This document shows positions 24,033-33,668 of a stretch of 64,000 nt of DNA, in pieces. Source of the stretch: Lachnospiraceae bacterium XBD2001 (GTDB lineage: Bacteria; Bacillota; Clostridia; Lachnospirales; Lachnospiraceae); assembly GCA_900116395.1 (NCBI GenBank), contig FPAN01000002.1, positions 496,001-560,000 on the forward strand. The letters run 5' to 3'. Below the pieces are notes generated by a model that saw only the letters and a program-made list of their open reading frames with translations, did not search any database and was not told the DNA's origin. How positions within the stretch are numbered: the stretch's first letter is position 1; every line of letters starts with the position of its first letter. A program made the position numbers and the translations under genes.

Positions 24033-25433
24033 ATGGCAACGAAGAAGACCACAACGGAAACTACGGAAACCAAAGAAAAGAAGACTTCTACCAAGGCTAC
24101 TACTACCAAGAAGACCGCGGAGAAGGCCGAGAAGGCACCTGCAACTAAGAAGACTGCAACCAAGAAGACGGAAGAAAAGGCCCAGAAGGCACCTGCAGCT
24201 AAGAAGACGGCTGCCAAGAAGACCGCGGAGAAGGCCGAGAAGGCACCTGCAGCGAAGAAGACCACTACCAAGAAGACCGCAGCGAAGACTTCTGAGAAGA
24301 AGGGCGATGAGAAGGCTTCCAAGGATAACGACGAGGCTGCTGCATTGTTCGAGAAGAAGCTGCACGACTTACTGGAAGTTGCCAAGTCCCGTAAGAACGT
24401 CATTGAGTATCAGGAAGTCAGCGATACCTTCAAGGACATGAATCTGTCTCCGAAGCAGTTCGAGAAGATCCTCTCTTTCTTAGAGAAGAGCAATATCGAT
24501 GTACTTCGCGTAGAAGATACGGAGGACGAGGAACCGGACATCCTCTTAGATGACGAGGATGAAGTAGAGATGGAGAACATCGACCTGTCCGTTCCGGAAG
24601 GAGTCAGTATCGAGGATCCGGTACGTATGTACCTGAAGGAAATCGGTAAGGTACCGCTTCTTACCGCAGACGAAGAGATTGAGCTTGCGAAGCGTATGGA
24701 GCTTGGTGACCAGGATGCTAAGAAGAAGCTGGCTGAGGCAAACCTGCGACTGGTTGTATCCATTGCCAAGCGTTATGTTGGCCGTGGTATGTTGTTCCTG
24801 GATTTGATTCAGGAAGGTAACCTTGGTCTTATTAAGGCAGTTGAGAAGTTCGATTACCGTAAGGGATATAAGTTCTCTACCTACGCAACCTGGTGGATTC
24901 GTCAGGCCATCACCCGTGCAATCGCGGACCAGGCGAGAACCATCCGTATTCCGGTTCATATGGTTGAGACCATCAACAAGTTAATCCGTGTTTCCAGACA
25001 GTTGTTACAGGAACTGGGCCGTGAGCCATCTCCGGAAGAAATCGCAAAAGAGATGGAGATTCCGGTAGAGCGTGTACGTGAGATCTTGAAGATTTCCCAG
25101 GAGCCGGTATCTTTGGAGACTCCTATCGGTGAAGAGGAAGATTCCCACTTGGGCGATTTCATTCAGGACGATAACGTTCCGGTACCTGCAGAGGCAGCTA
25201 CTTTTACCCTGTTAAAAGAGCAGTTGGAAGAGGTTCTTGGAACATTAACCGAGCGTGAGCAGAAGGTATTGATCCTTCGTTTCGGTTTGGAAGACGGCCG
25301 TGGCCGTACCCTTGAGGAAGTTGGTAAGGAGTTCAACGTTACCCGTGAGCGTATTCGTCAGATTGAGGCGAAGGCTCTGCGTAAGCTGCGTCATCCAAGC
25401 CGTAGCCGTAAGTTGAAAGACTACTTAGAGTAA
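24033..25433 (+). CDS. rpoD: RNA polymerase primary sigma factor
   Basis: This is the 466-residue housekeeping sigma. Region 1.1 lies at about 105 to 155, region 2 includes [20 protein letters not shown] and [20 protein letters not shown], and region 4 ends [20 protein letters not shown]. The first roughly 95 residues are unusual: they are almost only Lys, Ala, Thr, Glu and Pro in imperfect repeats such as [16 protein letters not shown]. Typical Firmicutes SigA proteins of 370 to 390 residues lack this tail. It looks like the Lys/Ala-rich tails of histone-like proteins and may bind DNA. It lies 17 bases after dnaG. Confidence 0.97.
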   Translation: MATKKTTTETTETKEKKTSTKATTTKKTAEKAEKAPATKKTATKKTEEKAQKAPAAKKTAAKKTAEKAEKAPAAKKTTTKKTAAKTSEKKGDEKASKDNDEAAALFEKKLHDLLEVAKSRKNVIEYQEVSDTFKDMNLSPKQFEKILSFLEKSNIDVLRVEDTEDEEPDILLDDEDEVEMENIDLSVPEGVSIEDPVRMYLKEIGKVPLLTADEEIELAKRMELGDQDAKKKLAEANLRLVVSIAKRYVGRGMLFLDLIQEGNLGLIKAVEKFDYRKGYKFSTYATWWIRQAITRAIADQARTIRIPVHMVETINKLIRVSRQLLQELGREPSPEEIAKEMEIPVERVREILKISQEPVSLETPIGEEEDSHLGDFIQDDNVPVPAEAATFTLLKEQLEEVLGTLTEREQKVLILRFGLEDGRGRTLEEVGKEFNVTRERIRQIEAKALRKLRHPSRSRKLKDYLE

Positions 25434-25438
25434 TAAAT

Positions 25439-26149
25439 ATGAAGCCAATATCAAATCGATTGGAAGCACTGTGTAGCATGGTGACTCCGGGCCTGCGTCT
25501 TGCAGATGTCGGCTGCGATCATGGATTTTTATCTATTGCATTGGTAGGACGGGGCATTGCTCCTTCCGCCATTGCCATGGATTTAAGGGAAGGCCCCCTA
25601 GGGCATGCCAAGGAGAACATCGCCAGAGAAGGATTGTCCGATGTGATTGAGACAAGACTCTCCGATGGCCTTACGAAGCTTACCCCCGGAGAGGCCGAGA
25701 CCATCGTCATCGCCGGAATGGGCGGACGGCTTCTGATGCATATCTTAGAGGAAGGCCGTGAGGTGGCACAGGCTGCTAAGGAACTAATCCTTCAGCCCCA
25801 GTCCGAGATTCCGTTGGTGCGCCATTATCTGGTGGAGCAGGGATATCGCCTGATTGATGAGGAGATGCTACAGGAAGACGGCAAGTACTACATGATGATG
25901 AAGGTTTCTTATGAGGCCAACGGTGTGGGAGAAGTCCTAGCAGAGACAGAGGAGGATTTCCTCTTTGGTAAGCTCCTTCTTGCCAAGCATCATCCGGTTC
26001 TGGCGGAGTATATTCGCTGGGAAATCGGCTTGAAGGAAGCCATCCGTGACAAGTTAGATGCGACGGACGCTACACACAGTGACCGTTATCGGGAGGTTAT
26101 GGAAGCACTGGAACAGTTACAGTCCGTGCTTCACCAAATAGAGGGATAA
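25439..26149 (+). CDS. trmK: tRNA (adenine22-N1)-methyltransferase
   Basis: This 236-residue TrmK methylates A22 in the D loop of some tRNAs. The SAM motif is LADVGCDHGFLSIALVGRG, and the family signature IVIAGMGGRLLMHIL is present. The C-terminal coiled-coil region ends in EALEQLQSVLHQIE. It starts six bases after rpoD and precedes nif3 by five bases, as in many Firmicutes, so the three form one operon. Confidence 0.94.
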   Translation: MKPISNRLEALCSMVTPGLRLADVGCDHGFLSIALVGRGIAPSAIAMDLREGPLGHAKENIAREGLSDVIETRLSDGLTKLTPGEAETIVIAGMGGRLLMHILEEGREVAQAAKELILQPQSEIPLVRHYLVEQGYRLIDEEMLQEDGKYYMMMKVSYEANGVGEVLAETEEDFLFGKLLLAKHHPVLAEYIRWEIGLKEAIRDKLDATDATHSDRYREVMEALEQLQSVLHQIEG

Positions 26150-26153
26150 GTCT

Positions 26154-26939
26154 ATGACAGTAGAGAAGATTATAGCTCTTTTGAACCAGCAGGCCCCGGA
26201 AGCAAGCGCCCTGGATTGGGACAATGTGGGACTTCTGGTGGGAGACAAGGATTGGCCGGTGGACAAAGTCTATATTGCACTGGATGCAACGGACGAAGTC
26301 ATTGAGGACGCCATCAATCAGGGGGCACAGATGATCATTACCCATCATCCCATGATTTTTACCTCGGTGAACAAGGTGACGGGAGACCATTTTGTGGGAC
26401 GTAGAATCATTACCCTAATCGAGCATCACATCGCAGTCTATGCCATGCATACCAACTTCGATATCCACGGCATGACGGATATCGCCAAGAATGTGCTTGG
26501 AATCAAGCAGTCCGTGGTATTGGATGTCTGCGAGGAAGACGAGGAACACAATGAATACGGCATCGGTTGTGTAGGTATGATGGAAGATGCCATGACCTTA
26601 GAACAGTTTGCCGCATTCGTAAGAGATGCTTTTCATCTGTCCCATGTGAAGGTCTTCGGGGACGCCGAGACGGAGGTGCGGATGGTTGCCATTGCACCGG
26701 GAAGCGGCAAAAGCGAGATTAATCCCGCCATTCGCAAGGCGGCGGATGTACTTGTGACCGGAGATATCGATCATCACAGCGGAATTGATGCGGTTGCGAA
26801 GGGCATTGCCATCGTAGATGCCGGCCATTACGGCATCGAGCATATTTTTATTGAATACATTGGGAATTATCTCAAAGGGAAAACCGGAACGTTAGAAGTT
26901 ATTTACGCAAAAGAAAAAGAGCCATTCTGGCTGGTTTAA
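26154..26939 (+). CDS. Nif3-like dinuclear metal centre protein
   Basis: This 261-residue member of the Nif3/YqfO family shows all the metal-binding blocks: WDNVGLLVGD, ITHHPMIF, HTNFDIHG and near the end DAGHYGIEHIF, giving the His and Glu residues of the two-metal site. Many Firmicutes members carry a PII-like insert, and this one is the shorter type. Enzymatic function is not settled; GTP cyclohydrolase type 1 has been claimed for some. It is coupled to trmK, as is usual. Confidence 0.93.
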   Translation: MTVEKIIALLNQQAPEASALDWDNVGLLVGDKDWPVDKVYIALDATDEVIEDAINQGAQMIITHHPMIFTSVNKVTGDHFVGRRIITLIEHHIAVYAMHTNFDIHGMTDIAKNVLGIKQSVVLDVCEEDEEHNEYGIGCVGMMEDAMTLEQFAAFVRDAFHLSHVKVFGDAETEVRMVAIAPGSGKSEINPAIRKAADVLVTGDIDHHSGIDAVAKGIAIVDAGHYGIEHIFIEYIGNYLKGKTGTLEVIYAKEKEPFWLV

Positions 26940-26953
26940 GCGAGGTAGACAGT

Positions 26954-28615
26954 ATGAGTGATACGATTCGAGTTAACGTTTTAGGTCAGGAATATGTGTT
27001 GGAGAAGGGCACACCGATTATGGAATTGGCGGACCGTCTCCAGGAGCATTACGATGCGGATATCGTGATGGCGGAGTACAACGACCGCCTCATTGAGCTC
27101 CACAAGAAGCTAAAAGAGGACGGTAACATCAAGTTCATTACCACCGCAGAGAAGAATGGCCGTCGTGCCTATCGCAGAAGCCTTGTAATGCTGATGCAGG
27201 CAGCAGTGGAAGAGATGTATCCGGGAGAGAATGCCAACATAAAAGTCATGCATTCCCTTGGAGACGGATACTACTGCAAGTGGGATGACGAGCGTCCGGT
27301 TACGGAGGAATTCGTTACTTCCCTGAAGCAGAAGATGAACGATATGGTGGCGGCCAATCTTCCGATTATGAAGGACGTGATGAAGACTCGCAATGCCAAG
27401 AAGATGTTCGCAGAGCGGGGCATGAACGACAAGGTGCGTCTCCTTCGTTATCGTTCCAGCTCCAATATTAATATCTACGATTTACATGGTTCCAAGGATT
27501 ACTTCTATGGATATATGGTAGCTTCTACCAAGTATCTGAAGTATTTCGATGTGGTTCCTTTTGATGAGGGATTCATGCTGCTCTTCCCGGACAAGAAGGA
27601 CGGCAAGACCATGGCACCGTTTGATCCGGCAACGAAGCTGTTTTCCGTTATGCAGGAGTCCATCCATTGGGGCAAAATGATGGATGTACCGACCATTGGT
27701 GCTTTGAATGATGCCATTGCAGCAGGTCGCATTCAGGAAATCATCCTGACCCAGGAAGCATTGATGGAAGAGCGTATCGGTGCATTGGCTAGAGAGATTG
27801 CTAGTGACCGTAGTCGTAAGTTCGTTATGATTGCAGGACCGTCTTCCTCCGGTAAGACCACCTTTTCCCATCGCTTATCCATCCAGTTAAGCGCATTGGG
27901 CTTAAAACCGCATCCGGTAGGATTGGATAACTACTATCTGAACCGTGACCAGATGCCGTTGGATGAATTCGGCGAGAAGGATTTCGAGGCTTTAGAGGGC
28001 ATCGATATCGAGCTCTTTAACTCCGATATGAATAAGCTCTTAGCCGGCGAGCGGGTAGAGCTTCCGACCTTCAACTTCAAGATTGGTAAGCGGGAATACC
28101 GCGGCAACTACATGCAGCTTGGACCGGAAGACATACTGGTCATCGAAGGCATTCACGGCCTCAATGACCGCCTGTCTTATTCCCTGCCTGCAGAGAGCAA
28201 GTTCAAGATTTATATTTCTGCGTTGACCCATCTGGCTATCGATGAGCACAATCCGCTTCCAACCACGGACGGACGACTGATTCGTCGTATTGTTCGCGAT
28301 GCCAGAACCAGAGGCACTTCCGCACAGGAAACCATTGCTATGTGGGATTCCGTGCGCCGTGGTGAGGAGAAGAACATCTTCCCGTTCCAGGAGAAGGCGG
28401 ACGCCATGTTCAATTCTGCGCTTATCTATGAGTTGGCAGCATTGAAGGTATACGCGCAGCCACAATTGTATGCCATCGAACCGGGATGCCCGGAGTATGC
28501 GGAAGCCAACCGCTTGTTGAAGCTGTTGGATTATGTACTTCCGATTCCGACCGAAGGCATCAATAATAATTCCCTGATTCGTGAATTTATCGGTGGCAGT
28601 TGTTTTAACGTATAA
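26954..28615 (+). CDS. Nucleoside (uridine) kinase with TGS-like N-terminus
   Basis: This 553-residue protein combines an N-terminal ThrRS-like TGS and second additional domain (about 1 to 230) with a C-terminal P-loop kinase. The kinase region has Walker A AGPSSSGKTTFSHRL near residue 297, then VGLDNYYLNRDQMP, and DILVIEGIHGLND as Walker B. Proteins of this layout in Clostridia are annotated as nucleoside or uridine kinases and are presumed to phosphorylate uridine or cytidine. The N-terminal part may sense RNA or ligand. The promoter of RNase P RNA lies within its last codons. Confidence 0.88.
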   Translation: MSDTIRVNVLGQEYVLEKGTPIMELADRLQEHYDADIVMAEYNDRLIELHKKLKEDGNIKFITTAEKNGRRAYRRSLVMLMQAAVEEMYPGENANIKVMHSLGDGYYCKWDDERPVTEEFVTSLKQKMNDMVAANLPIMKDVMKTRNAKKMFAERGMNDKVRLLRYRSSSNINIYDLHGSKDYFYGYMVASTKYLKYFDVVPFDEGFMLLFPDKKDGKTMAPFDPATKLFSVMQESIHWGKMMDVPTIGALNDAIAAGRIQEIILTQEALMEERIGALAREIASDRSRKFVMIAGPSSSGKTTFSHRLSIQLSALGLKPHPVGLDNYYLNRDQMPLDEFGEKDFEALEGIDIELFNSDMNKLLAGERVELPTFNFKIGKREYRGNYMQLGPEDILVIEGIHGLNDRLSYSLPAESKFKIYISALTHLAIDEHNPLPTTDGRLIRRIVRDARTRGTSAQETIAMWDSVRRGEEKNIFPFQEKADAMFNSALIYELAALKVYAQPQLYAIEPGCPEYAEANRLLKLLDYVLPIPTEGINNNSLIREFIGGSCFNV

Positions 28616-28628
28616 TTTTGTGTATAAT
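28600..28628 (+). promoter_or_regulatory. Sigma-A promoter of rnpB
   Basis: TTGTTT at 28600 to 28605 and a perfect TATAAT at 28623 to 28628 have a 17-base spacer. The -35 box lies inside the end of the kinase gene. Confidence 0.8.
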
Positions 28629-28640
28629 TGCAAAAGTCAA

Positions 28641-28978
28641 AGTCAGACACGTGATCGCGGCTGCCATATGCGAAAGCTGGCAGGTGAGGAAAGTCCGGGC
28701 TTCATAGGGCAGGATGCCGGATAACGTCCGGTGGAGGTGACTCCAAGGATAGTGCAACAGAAATAAACCGCCCACCTTGTGTGGGTAAGGGTGGAAAGGC
28801 AGTGTAAGAGACTACCGTGCGGATGGTAACACCCGTAGCCATGTAAACCCCATTCGAAGCAAGACCAAAGTGAGACGAAGGTGGCCCGCTAGTCTCGGGT
28901 AGGTCGCTTGAAATGGCTGGTAACAGTCATTCTAGATAGATGATCGCGCAACGACATAACCCGGCTTATCGTCTGGCT
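28641..28978 (+). ncRNA. rnpB: RNase P RNA (class A-like)
   Basis: This is the catalytic RNA of RNase P, about 338 bases. The ends AGTCAGAC and GTCTGGCT form helix P1. Conserved regions are visible in order: GAGGAAAGTCCGGGCT (CR I), ACAGAAA with the CCGCC that follows, GGTAAGGGTGGAAAGGCAGT, GTAAGAGACTACCG, CGAAGCAAGACCAA, and GCGCAACGACATAACCCGGC (CR V). The closing helix is followed by TTTTTC, so P1 may double as terminator. Confidence 0.96.
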
Positions 28979-29046
28979 TTTTCTTTGAAAATCTAAAGAA
29001 AGTTTGAACTAATTATTAAACTTTTCTTAAATCTTATGCGGCTTGG

Positions 29047-29075
29047 TTGACTTCATTGTGAGGAACTCTTAGATT
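29047..29075 (+). promoter_or_regulatory. Candidate promoter of DUF5685 gene
   Basis: TTGACT at 29047 to 29052 and TAGATT at 29070 to 29075 are 17 bases apart. A short inverted repeat, TCTTAG/CTAAGA, overlaps the -10 box. Confidence 0.6.
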
Positions 29076-29148
29076 AGAATTACTAAGAGGAACAATGTGG
29101 TCCAACCGGGCCGTTTTTTCTATTATAAAAGAACGAGGAAGTGAGAAT

Positions 29149-29952
29149 ATGTTAGGCTTCATCCATGATAACCATAAGATGCTGTCCGACGCGGAGCAGG
29201 AAGAGTATAAGGCTTTTAACTGCGGTCTGTGTCTGGAATTGCGCAGCCTTGTGGGGGTGAAGGGCAGAATGCTATTGAACTGCGACATGACATTTCTCAT
29301 TATTCTCTTAACCGGTTTATATGATTTGCCGTTGGAGGAACAACGTTTCCTCTGCCCGGGACATCCGGGGAAGAAGCAACTGGCCTATGTGAACGATGCT
29401 ACCCGTTATGTGGCGCGGATGAATCTACTCTTGGAGTATCATCGATTGCAGGATGCGACCAAGGATGGCAGCAATCTAAGCAAGCGTACCTTAGCAAAAT
29501 CCTACCGCAAGGCCTATGAGGCGATTTGTGCGGAATACCCCGAGAAGGTTGCAGCGGTGGAAGAACTGATTCGTAAGATGCAGGATGCTGCAGCCCGGCG
29601 GGAAGAGAATATGGACGTGGTGGCCGGCTATATGGGTTCCATGTTATCGGAGTTCTTTCTATGGAAGAGAGACGAGCGCCAGAAGAACTTATCGGATATG
29701 GGATATTATCTGGGCAAGTTCATCTATACCATGAGTGCTTATGCGAACCTGGAAGAGGATACGAAGCGGGCAGCCTATAATCCGCTCCTATTGAAGAAGA
29801 ACTGCAATCCGGAGTGCTATGAGGTGTTCTGTCGACAGGCGCTATCTTCCATGGTAGCGGAATGCGCGAAATCATTTGACTGTTTGCAGATGGTTTCCTA
29901 TGAAGAAATGCTTCGCAAGATTTTATATGCGGATGCATGGAAAACTGAATAA
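29149..29952 (+). CDS. DUF5685 family protein
   Basis: This 267-residue, mostly helical soluble protein begins MLGFIHDNHKMLSDAEQEEY followed by FNCGLCLEL. Conserved cysteines sit at GLC, NCDMT, FLCPGHPG and CNPECYEVFC and could bind a metal. This pattern is that of DUF5685, a family common in Clostridia and of unknown function. The start is the ATG at 29149 after GAGGAAGTGAG; the frame is open further upstream without a site. It is a single-gene unit with its own promoter and terminator. Confidence 0.85.
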   Translation: MLGFIHDNHKMLSDAEQEEYKAFNCGLCLELRSLVGVKGRMLLNCDMTFLIILLTGLYDLPLEEQRFLCPGHPGKKQLAYVNDATRYVARMNLLLEYHRLQDATKDGSNLSKRTLAKSYRKAYEAICAEYPEKVAAVEELIRKMQDAAARREENMDVVAGYMGSMLSEFFLWKRDERQKNLSDMGYYLGKFIYTMSAYANLEEDTKRAAYNPLLLKKNCNPECYEVFCRQALSSMVAECAKSFDCLQMVSYEEMLRKILYADAWKTE

Positions 29953-29970
29953 AAAAATCTAGTTTCCTAT

Positions 29971-30004
29971 ACGTTCTGCCACAGAGTGTGGCGGAACGTT
30001 TTTT
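29971..30004 (+). terminator. Intrinsic terminator after DUF5685 gene
   Basis: ACGTTCTGCCACA pairs with TGTGGCGGAACGT around GAG and is followed by six T. Confidence 0.9.
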
Positions 30005-30114
30005 CATGTGTGCACCATTTTACACAACTCCAAAATTTTTGCACAAAAAACCGATGGTCATTTTGTGTATTTTGTAGTGAGAACGTCGAATTTGCAAAAA
30101 ACGGTTTTTTTTGA

Positions 30115-30143
30115 TTGCGTATCCTTCATCTACCTCGTATAAT
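30115..30143 (+). promoter_or_regulatory. Sigma-A promoter of riboswitch transcript
   Basis: TTGCGT at 30115 to 30120 and a perfect TATAAT at 30138 to 30143 have a 17-base spacer, about 30 bases upstream of the riboswitch. Confidence 0.75.
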
Positions 30144-30171
30144 CGACGTTGCGTGATTAGAGCGACCGAAA

Positions 30172-30250
30172 CAAGTAAACACTGAGCAAAGCAGGTGAAA
30201 GCCTGTGACGCAAAGCTATAGGGACTGTAAAATGTCAGCCAGTTGCATCA
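30172..30250 (+). promoter_or_regulatory. Cyclic di-GMP-I (GEMM) riboswitch
   Basis: The GEMM-I consensus is visible: AGCAAAGC, then a P2 hairpin CAGGT-GAAA-GCCTG with its GNRA loop, then the nearly invariant linker GACGCAAAGC. A second hairpin follows (GGGAC/GTCAGCC), and the outer strand CAGTT pairs with AAC-A-CTG. A hairpin plus T tract lies 20 bases downstream and would act as the expression platform. It therefore should control the chemoreceptor gene at 30339 by transcription termination. Whether the ligand turns it on or off cannot be decided by eye. Confidence 0.88.
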
Positions 30251-30271
30251 TTCACTTGATTTTGTTTTATT

Positions 30272-30299
30272 GCAAGGGCGCATTGTCCTTGCTTTTTTT
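30272..30299 (+). terminator. Riboswitch expression-platform terminator
   Basis: GCAAGG and CCTTGC close a hairpin followed by seven T. It lies between the c-di-GMP aptamer and the chemoreceptor start codon. Confidence 0.75.
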
Positions 30300-30338
30300 G
30301 TTTGATTGGATTGCAGGAGGCAATCGGAAAGGTACGTT

Positions 30339-32084
30339 ATGAAAAGAAACAGAAACATGGTGCGCACAATTATTTTGATTGCGGCAGGACTCGCACTATT
30401 AATGTCCGGCGCAATCGCATTGGTGGGATTTGCATATATCCGCAATGCCTACTATGACACATTCTCCGAGGAGTTGCAGGCAGCAGCTATGATGATGGAG
30501 CATGAAATCAACAACGAGTGGGAAGGCGATTGGACCTTGACCGACGGCGGACAGCTGCGTAAGGGTAACACATCCATTCATGATTCTTACCAGAAGCAGT
30601 TGGATGATTTGCATGAGAAGACCGGAATCCATTTCACCGTATTTTACGGCGATACCCGTTACATTACCTCTATGGTAGATGAGCAGGGCAATCGTATGGA
30701 AGGAACCAAGGCGTCCGATGCAATTGTTGCCAAGGTACTTACCGGTGGAGAGGCATATCTTGCTAGGAATTTCGAAATTAGCGGTAAGAAGTGGTATGCA
30801 TATTATCTCCCGGTTCGTAATTCCGACGGATCTGTTGTTGGTATGTTGTTTGCAGGTCGTGAGACCACCAGTGTGGTAACCGCCATGAAGCATGCAGGAA
30901 TGATTATCCTTGCATTGTATGTTGGTTTCTTCTTCTTTAACTGGGGTGTAGCTCGTTACCTGATTTCTACTTCTTCCCGTTCCATCCGTGATATCGCCGG
31001 TGGACTGAAGAAAATGGAAGACGGCGAGTTGACCTTCTATATTGCAGACCGTACATTCAACCGTAAGGATGAGCTTGGTGTATTGGCTGAGACTTCCGCA
31101 CAGTTGCGTGATCGCCTGCAGGATGTGATCAAGGTAACCAAGGACCTCTCTGAGGAAGTGAATAAGTCCGGTGTGAACCTGGCAACTTCCGCAGAGACAG
31201 CAGCACACGTTGCAGATCAGGTAGCAAGTGCCGTAGAGGATATCAGCCGTGGTGCGGTTCATCAGGCAGAGAACGTTGAGAACTCCATGAACAATACCAA
31301 TGAGATGGGTGATAGCATTGACGATATCACAAATAGCATTGAGGGATTGTCTCATGCAGCCAATGATATGTTAAGCGGTGCAAAGAGTACCGTAGATGCA
31401 CTGACCAACTTAATGAGCCAGAACGAGGAAGTGATGGCTTCCATGCAGGGAATTGATGCTCAGATTCGCCAGACCAATGATTCCGTTAAGAACATTGCAG
31501 AGGCATCCAGCATGATTACCAATATTTCCGAACAGACCAACCTGTTGTCTTTGAATGCTTCTATTGAGGCAGCAAGAGCAGGCGAGTACGGAAGAGGATT
31601 TGCAGTAGTAGCTGCAGAGATTGGTTCTCTTGCAGAGCAGTCCAAGAAGGCAGCCGTATCCATCAACCAGATTGTAGAGACCTTAGTTGAGGATTCCCAG
31701 AAGAGCGTGGATACCATCCAGCAGTTAAGCGCAGATGTATCTGCACAGAATGAGCAGTTGACCTCTACCAAGTCTGATATGGACGCGGTTGTAGAGAACG
31801 TAAACAACGTAGATTCTTCCACCAAGGTGATTGCAGAGAAGATTCATCTGTTGAAGGGATTGAAGAACAGCTTCACCGAGATTATCGAAGAGTTGTCCGC
31901 AATCTCCCAGCAGAATGCCGCTTCTTCCGAAGAGACCAATGCTTCTATGGAAGAGTTGAATGCAACCTTCGCATTGATTTCCGATGCAGCAGAAGACTTG
32001 CGTGCAATGGCTGAGACCTTGAATGAGAAGATGGGATACTTCACCGTAGAGTTGGAGCAGGAGCAGGAACAGTTAGCTTCCTAA
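30339..32084 (+). CDS. Methyl-accepting chemotaxis protein, single Cache
   Basis: This 581-residue chemoreceptor has a helix at about 9 to 31 and an extracellular single Cache (sCache_3-like) domain ending [20 protein letters not shown] second helix lies at about 188 to 208, followed by a HAMP-like linker ([20 protein letters not shown]) and the signalling coiled coil with tip [20 protein letters not shown]. The start is the ATG at 30339; the frame is open 33 bases upstream but GGAAAGG fits this ATG. Control by a c-di-GMP riboswitch links chemotaxis to the motile/sessile decision. A terminator follows. Confidence 0.95.
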   Translation: MKRNRNMVRTIILIAAGLALLMSGAIALVGFAYIRNAYYDTFSEELQAAAMMMEHEINNEWEGDWTLTDGGQLRKGNTSIHDSYQKQLDDLHEKTGIHFTVFYGDTRYITSMVDEQGNRMEGTKASDAIVAKVLTGGEAYLARNFEISGKKWYAYYLPVRNSDGSVVGMLFAGRETTSVVTAMKHAGMIILALYVGFFFFNWGVARYLISTSSRSIRDIAGGLKKMEDGELTFYIADRTFNRKDELGVLAETSAQLRDRLQDVIKVTKDLSEEVNKSGVNLATSAETAAHVADQVASAVEDISRGAVHQAENVENSMNNTNEMGDSIDDITNSIEGLSHAANDMLSGAKSTVDALTNLMSQNEEVMASMQGIDAQIRQTNDSVKNIAEASSMITNISEQTNLLSLNASIEAARAGEYGRGFAVVAAEIGSLAEQSKKAAVSINQIVETLVEDSQKSVDTIQQLSADVSAQNEQLTSTKSDMDAVVENVNNVDSSTKVIAEKIHLLKGLKNSFTEIIEELSAISQQNAASSEETNASMEELNATFALISDAAEDLRAMAETLNEKMGYFTVELEQEQEQLAS

Positions 32085-32110
32085 GAGTATAAATTTTAGA
32101 TAGATATAAG

Positions 32111-32146
32111 AAAAGCTTGTGAGGAGTGATCCCCACAAGCTTTTTT
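32111..32146. terminator. Bidirectional intrinsic terminator
   Basis: AAAAGCTTGTG and CACAAGCTTTT form the stem, with T tracts on both strands. It ends the chemoreceptor gene and the convergent ABC operon. Confidence 0.85.
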
Positions 32147-32147
32147 G

Positions 32148-32972
32148 TTAATCAAGATTCAGTTTGCGATCGGTAATTAGGATGCTTCCGATATACATGC
32201 CAATGACTGCAATCAAACTGATAATGGTGTTTGTAGTAACCATGCGTTCGAAGAACTGGGAAGACGTATCGTAGGTTGTCATGAACAACAGGGAGAAACT
32301 TCCGCTTCCGATGTTCAACAAGGTGTGTACCACACTAAGGACTGCATTAATTACGAAGTAGAAGATGACAGAACCTAACACCTTATGCTGCTGCCATAGC
32401 TGTCCCAAGCTAATAGCGAAGAAGAAAATAATAATACGATACAATATGCTGATTAACATAAATGCAATGTATAAGCAAGTTGTTCCGATACCGTCGATGC
32501 CGAAGATTTCAAACCATAACTCACGGAAGCCCTCTAAAACCTGGATGGTGTCTACCGGGTATTCCTTCATGCCAAGGGCAGCAAATCCTAATCCTACCAG
32601 GCCAACGCTTAGGCCAATGCTCAGGAAGTTTAATAACTCAGCCACAAAGGAAACAATAATCTTGGAAGAAAGAATCTCGGTTGTGGTTGCCGGCAAGGTA
32701 AAGGTTAGGTAACCCTGTGCCGTGTAGAGGTTGCGGTAGTAACGGACCACGATGAATACCAGAGTCAACAGACCGGATGCCACTAAGAGTACGAAGTATC
32801 CGGCGAAGCCCAAGCCAAGAAGAACGGCCAACGGTTCCGGAACACGGTCCAAATCCGGGAAGTTGTATCCGAAGATACCTACTACACCACCTGCTAAAAT
32901 TGTAATCACATCCAGCAAAACAAAGATTTTCCAAGTGGCGATGATTTCATGTTTTAACAATTTACCTAACAT
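32148..32972 (-). CDS. ABC-2 type membrane subunit
   Basis: This 274-residue protein has six or seven hydrophobic helices, starting MLGKLLKHEIIATWKIF as in ABC-2 permeases of small export systems. A helix-loop segment, RNLYTAQGYLTFTLPATTTEIL, precedes the central helices and matches permeases that accompany YtrB-like ATPases. It overlaps the upstream ATPase gene by seven bases. The substrate is unknown; the GntR-type regulator beside it suggests a cell-envelope stress or antibiotic-induced role. Confidence 0.85.
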   Translation of the reverse strand: MLGKLLKHEIIATWKIFVLLDVITILAGGVVGIFGYNFPDLDRVPEPLAVLLGLGFAGYFVLLVASGLLTLVFIVVRYYRNLYTAQGYLTFTLPATTTEILSSKIIVSFVAELLNFLSIGLSVGLVGLGFAALGMKEYPVDTIQVLEGFRELWFEIFGIDGIGTTCLYIAFMLISILYRIIIFFFAISLGQLWQQHKVLGSVIFYFVINAVLSVVHTLLNIGSGSFSLLFMTTYDTSSQFFERMVTTNTIISLIAVIGMYIGSILITDRKLNLD

Positions 32973-33664
32973 TTGTATACCTCCCTAAACAGTGCATCCA
33001 CGGACTTGCCTTCCTTGGCGCGGATATCGTCTACCGAAGCGTGTAATGCAATCTGTCCGTACTGCAAGAAAATAACGTCATCCAACACACTCTCAACATC
33101 TGCGATTAAGTGGGTGGAGATGATGATGGTTGCCTCCGGATCATAGTTGGAAATAATGGTGTTCAAAATATAATCTCTGGCAGCCGGGTCAACACCTGCG
33201 ATTGGCTCATCTAAGATGTAGAGCTTCGCACGGCGGCTCATCACAAGAATGAGCTGTACTTTTTCTTTGGTACCCTTAGAGAGGGTCTTTAGGCGGGCAT
33301 CCGGGTTGATGTTTAACTTCTGTAACATGTCATAAGCACGGTTCGGATCGAAGTCCTCATAGAAGTCGATAAACAAATTGATGGTGTCCCGGATGGTCTG
33401 GTTGCCGTCTAAATAGGTAGAATCCGGTAAGTAAGAGATGACGCGCTTGGTTGCAACGCCGATTGGATTGCCGTCTACCAAAACGGTTCCGGAAGACGGA
33501 TGCAGCAATCCGCACAGGATCTTAATTAATGTTGTCTTGCCGCTACCGTTCGGTCCAAGCAAGCCGACGATGTGACCACCTTCGATGTCCAGGTTCACAT
33601 TGAAGAGGGCAGTGGTCGTTTCATAACTCTTGGTTAGCCCCTTAATATCAATTAAATTACTCAT
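32966..33664 (-). CDS. ABC transporter ATP-binding protein
   Basis: This 232-residue ATPase has Walker A GPNGSGKTT (about 37 to 45), Walker B LYILDEPIAGVDP and the H-loop ISTHL. The signature segment LSKGTKEKVQLILVMSRRAK is the degenerate LSKG form typical of YtrB-like and exporter ATPases. It pairs with the membrane protein that follows, and starts four bases after the regulator gene ends, so the three genes form one operon. Confidence 0.94.
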   Translation of the reverse strand: MSNLIDIKGLTKSYETTTALFNVNLDIEGGHIVGLLGPNGSGKTTLIKILCGLLHPSSGTVLVDGNPIGVATKRVISYLPDSTYLDGNQTIRDTINLFIDFYEDFDPNRAYDMLQKLNINPDARLKTLSKGTKEKVQLILVMSRRAKLYILDEPIAGVDPAARDYILNTIISNYDPEATIIISTHLIADVESVLDDVIFLQYGQIALHASVDDIRAKEGKSVDALFREVYKC

Positions 33665-33668
33665 GTGA

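Noticed and set aside
23984-24403. 139-codon minus-strand frame rich in Phe, Ala and Val
   Set aside because: It is the antisense of the Lys/Ala repeat tail of the sigma factor. Its apparent hydrophobic repeats follow from that.
30399-31355. 318-codon minus-strand frame opposite the second chemoreceptor
   Set aside because: The plus strand is a full chemoreceptor with promoter, riboswitch and terminator. The minus frame has no start signal.
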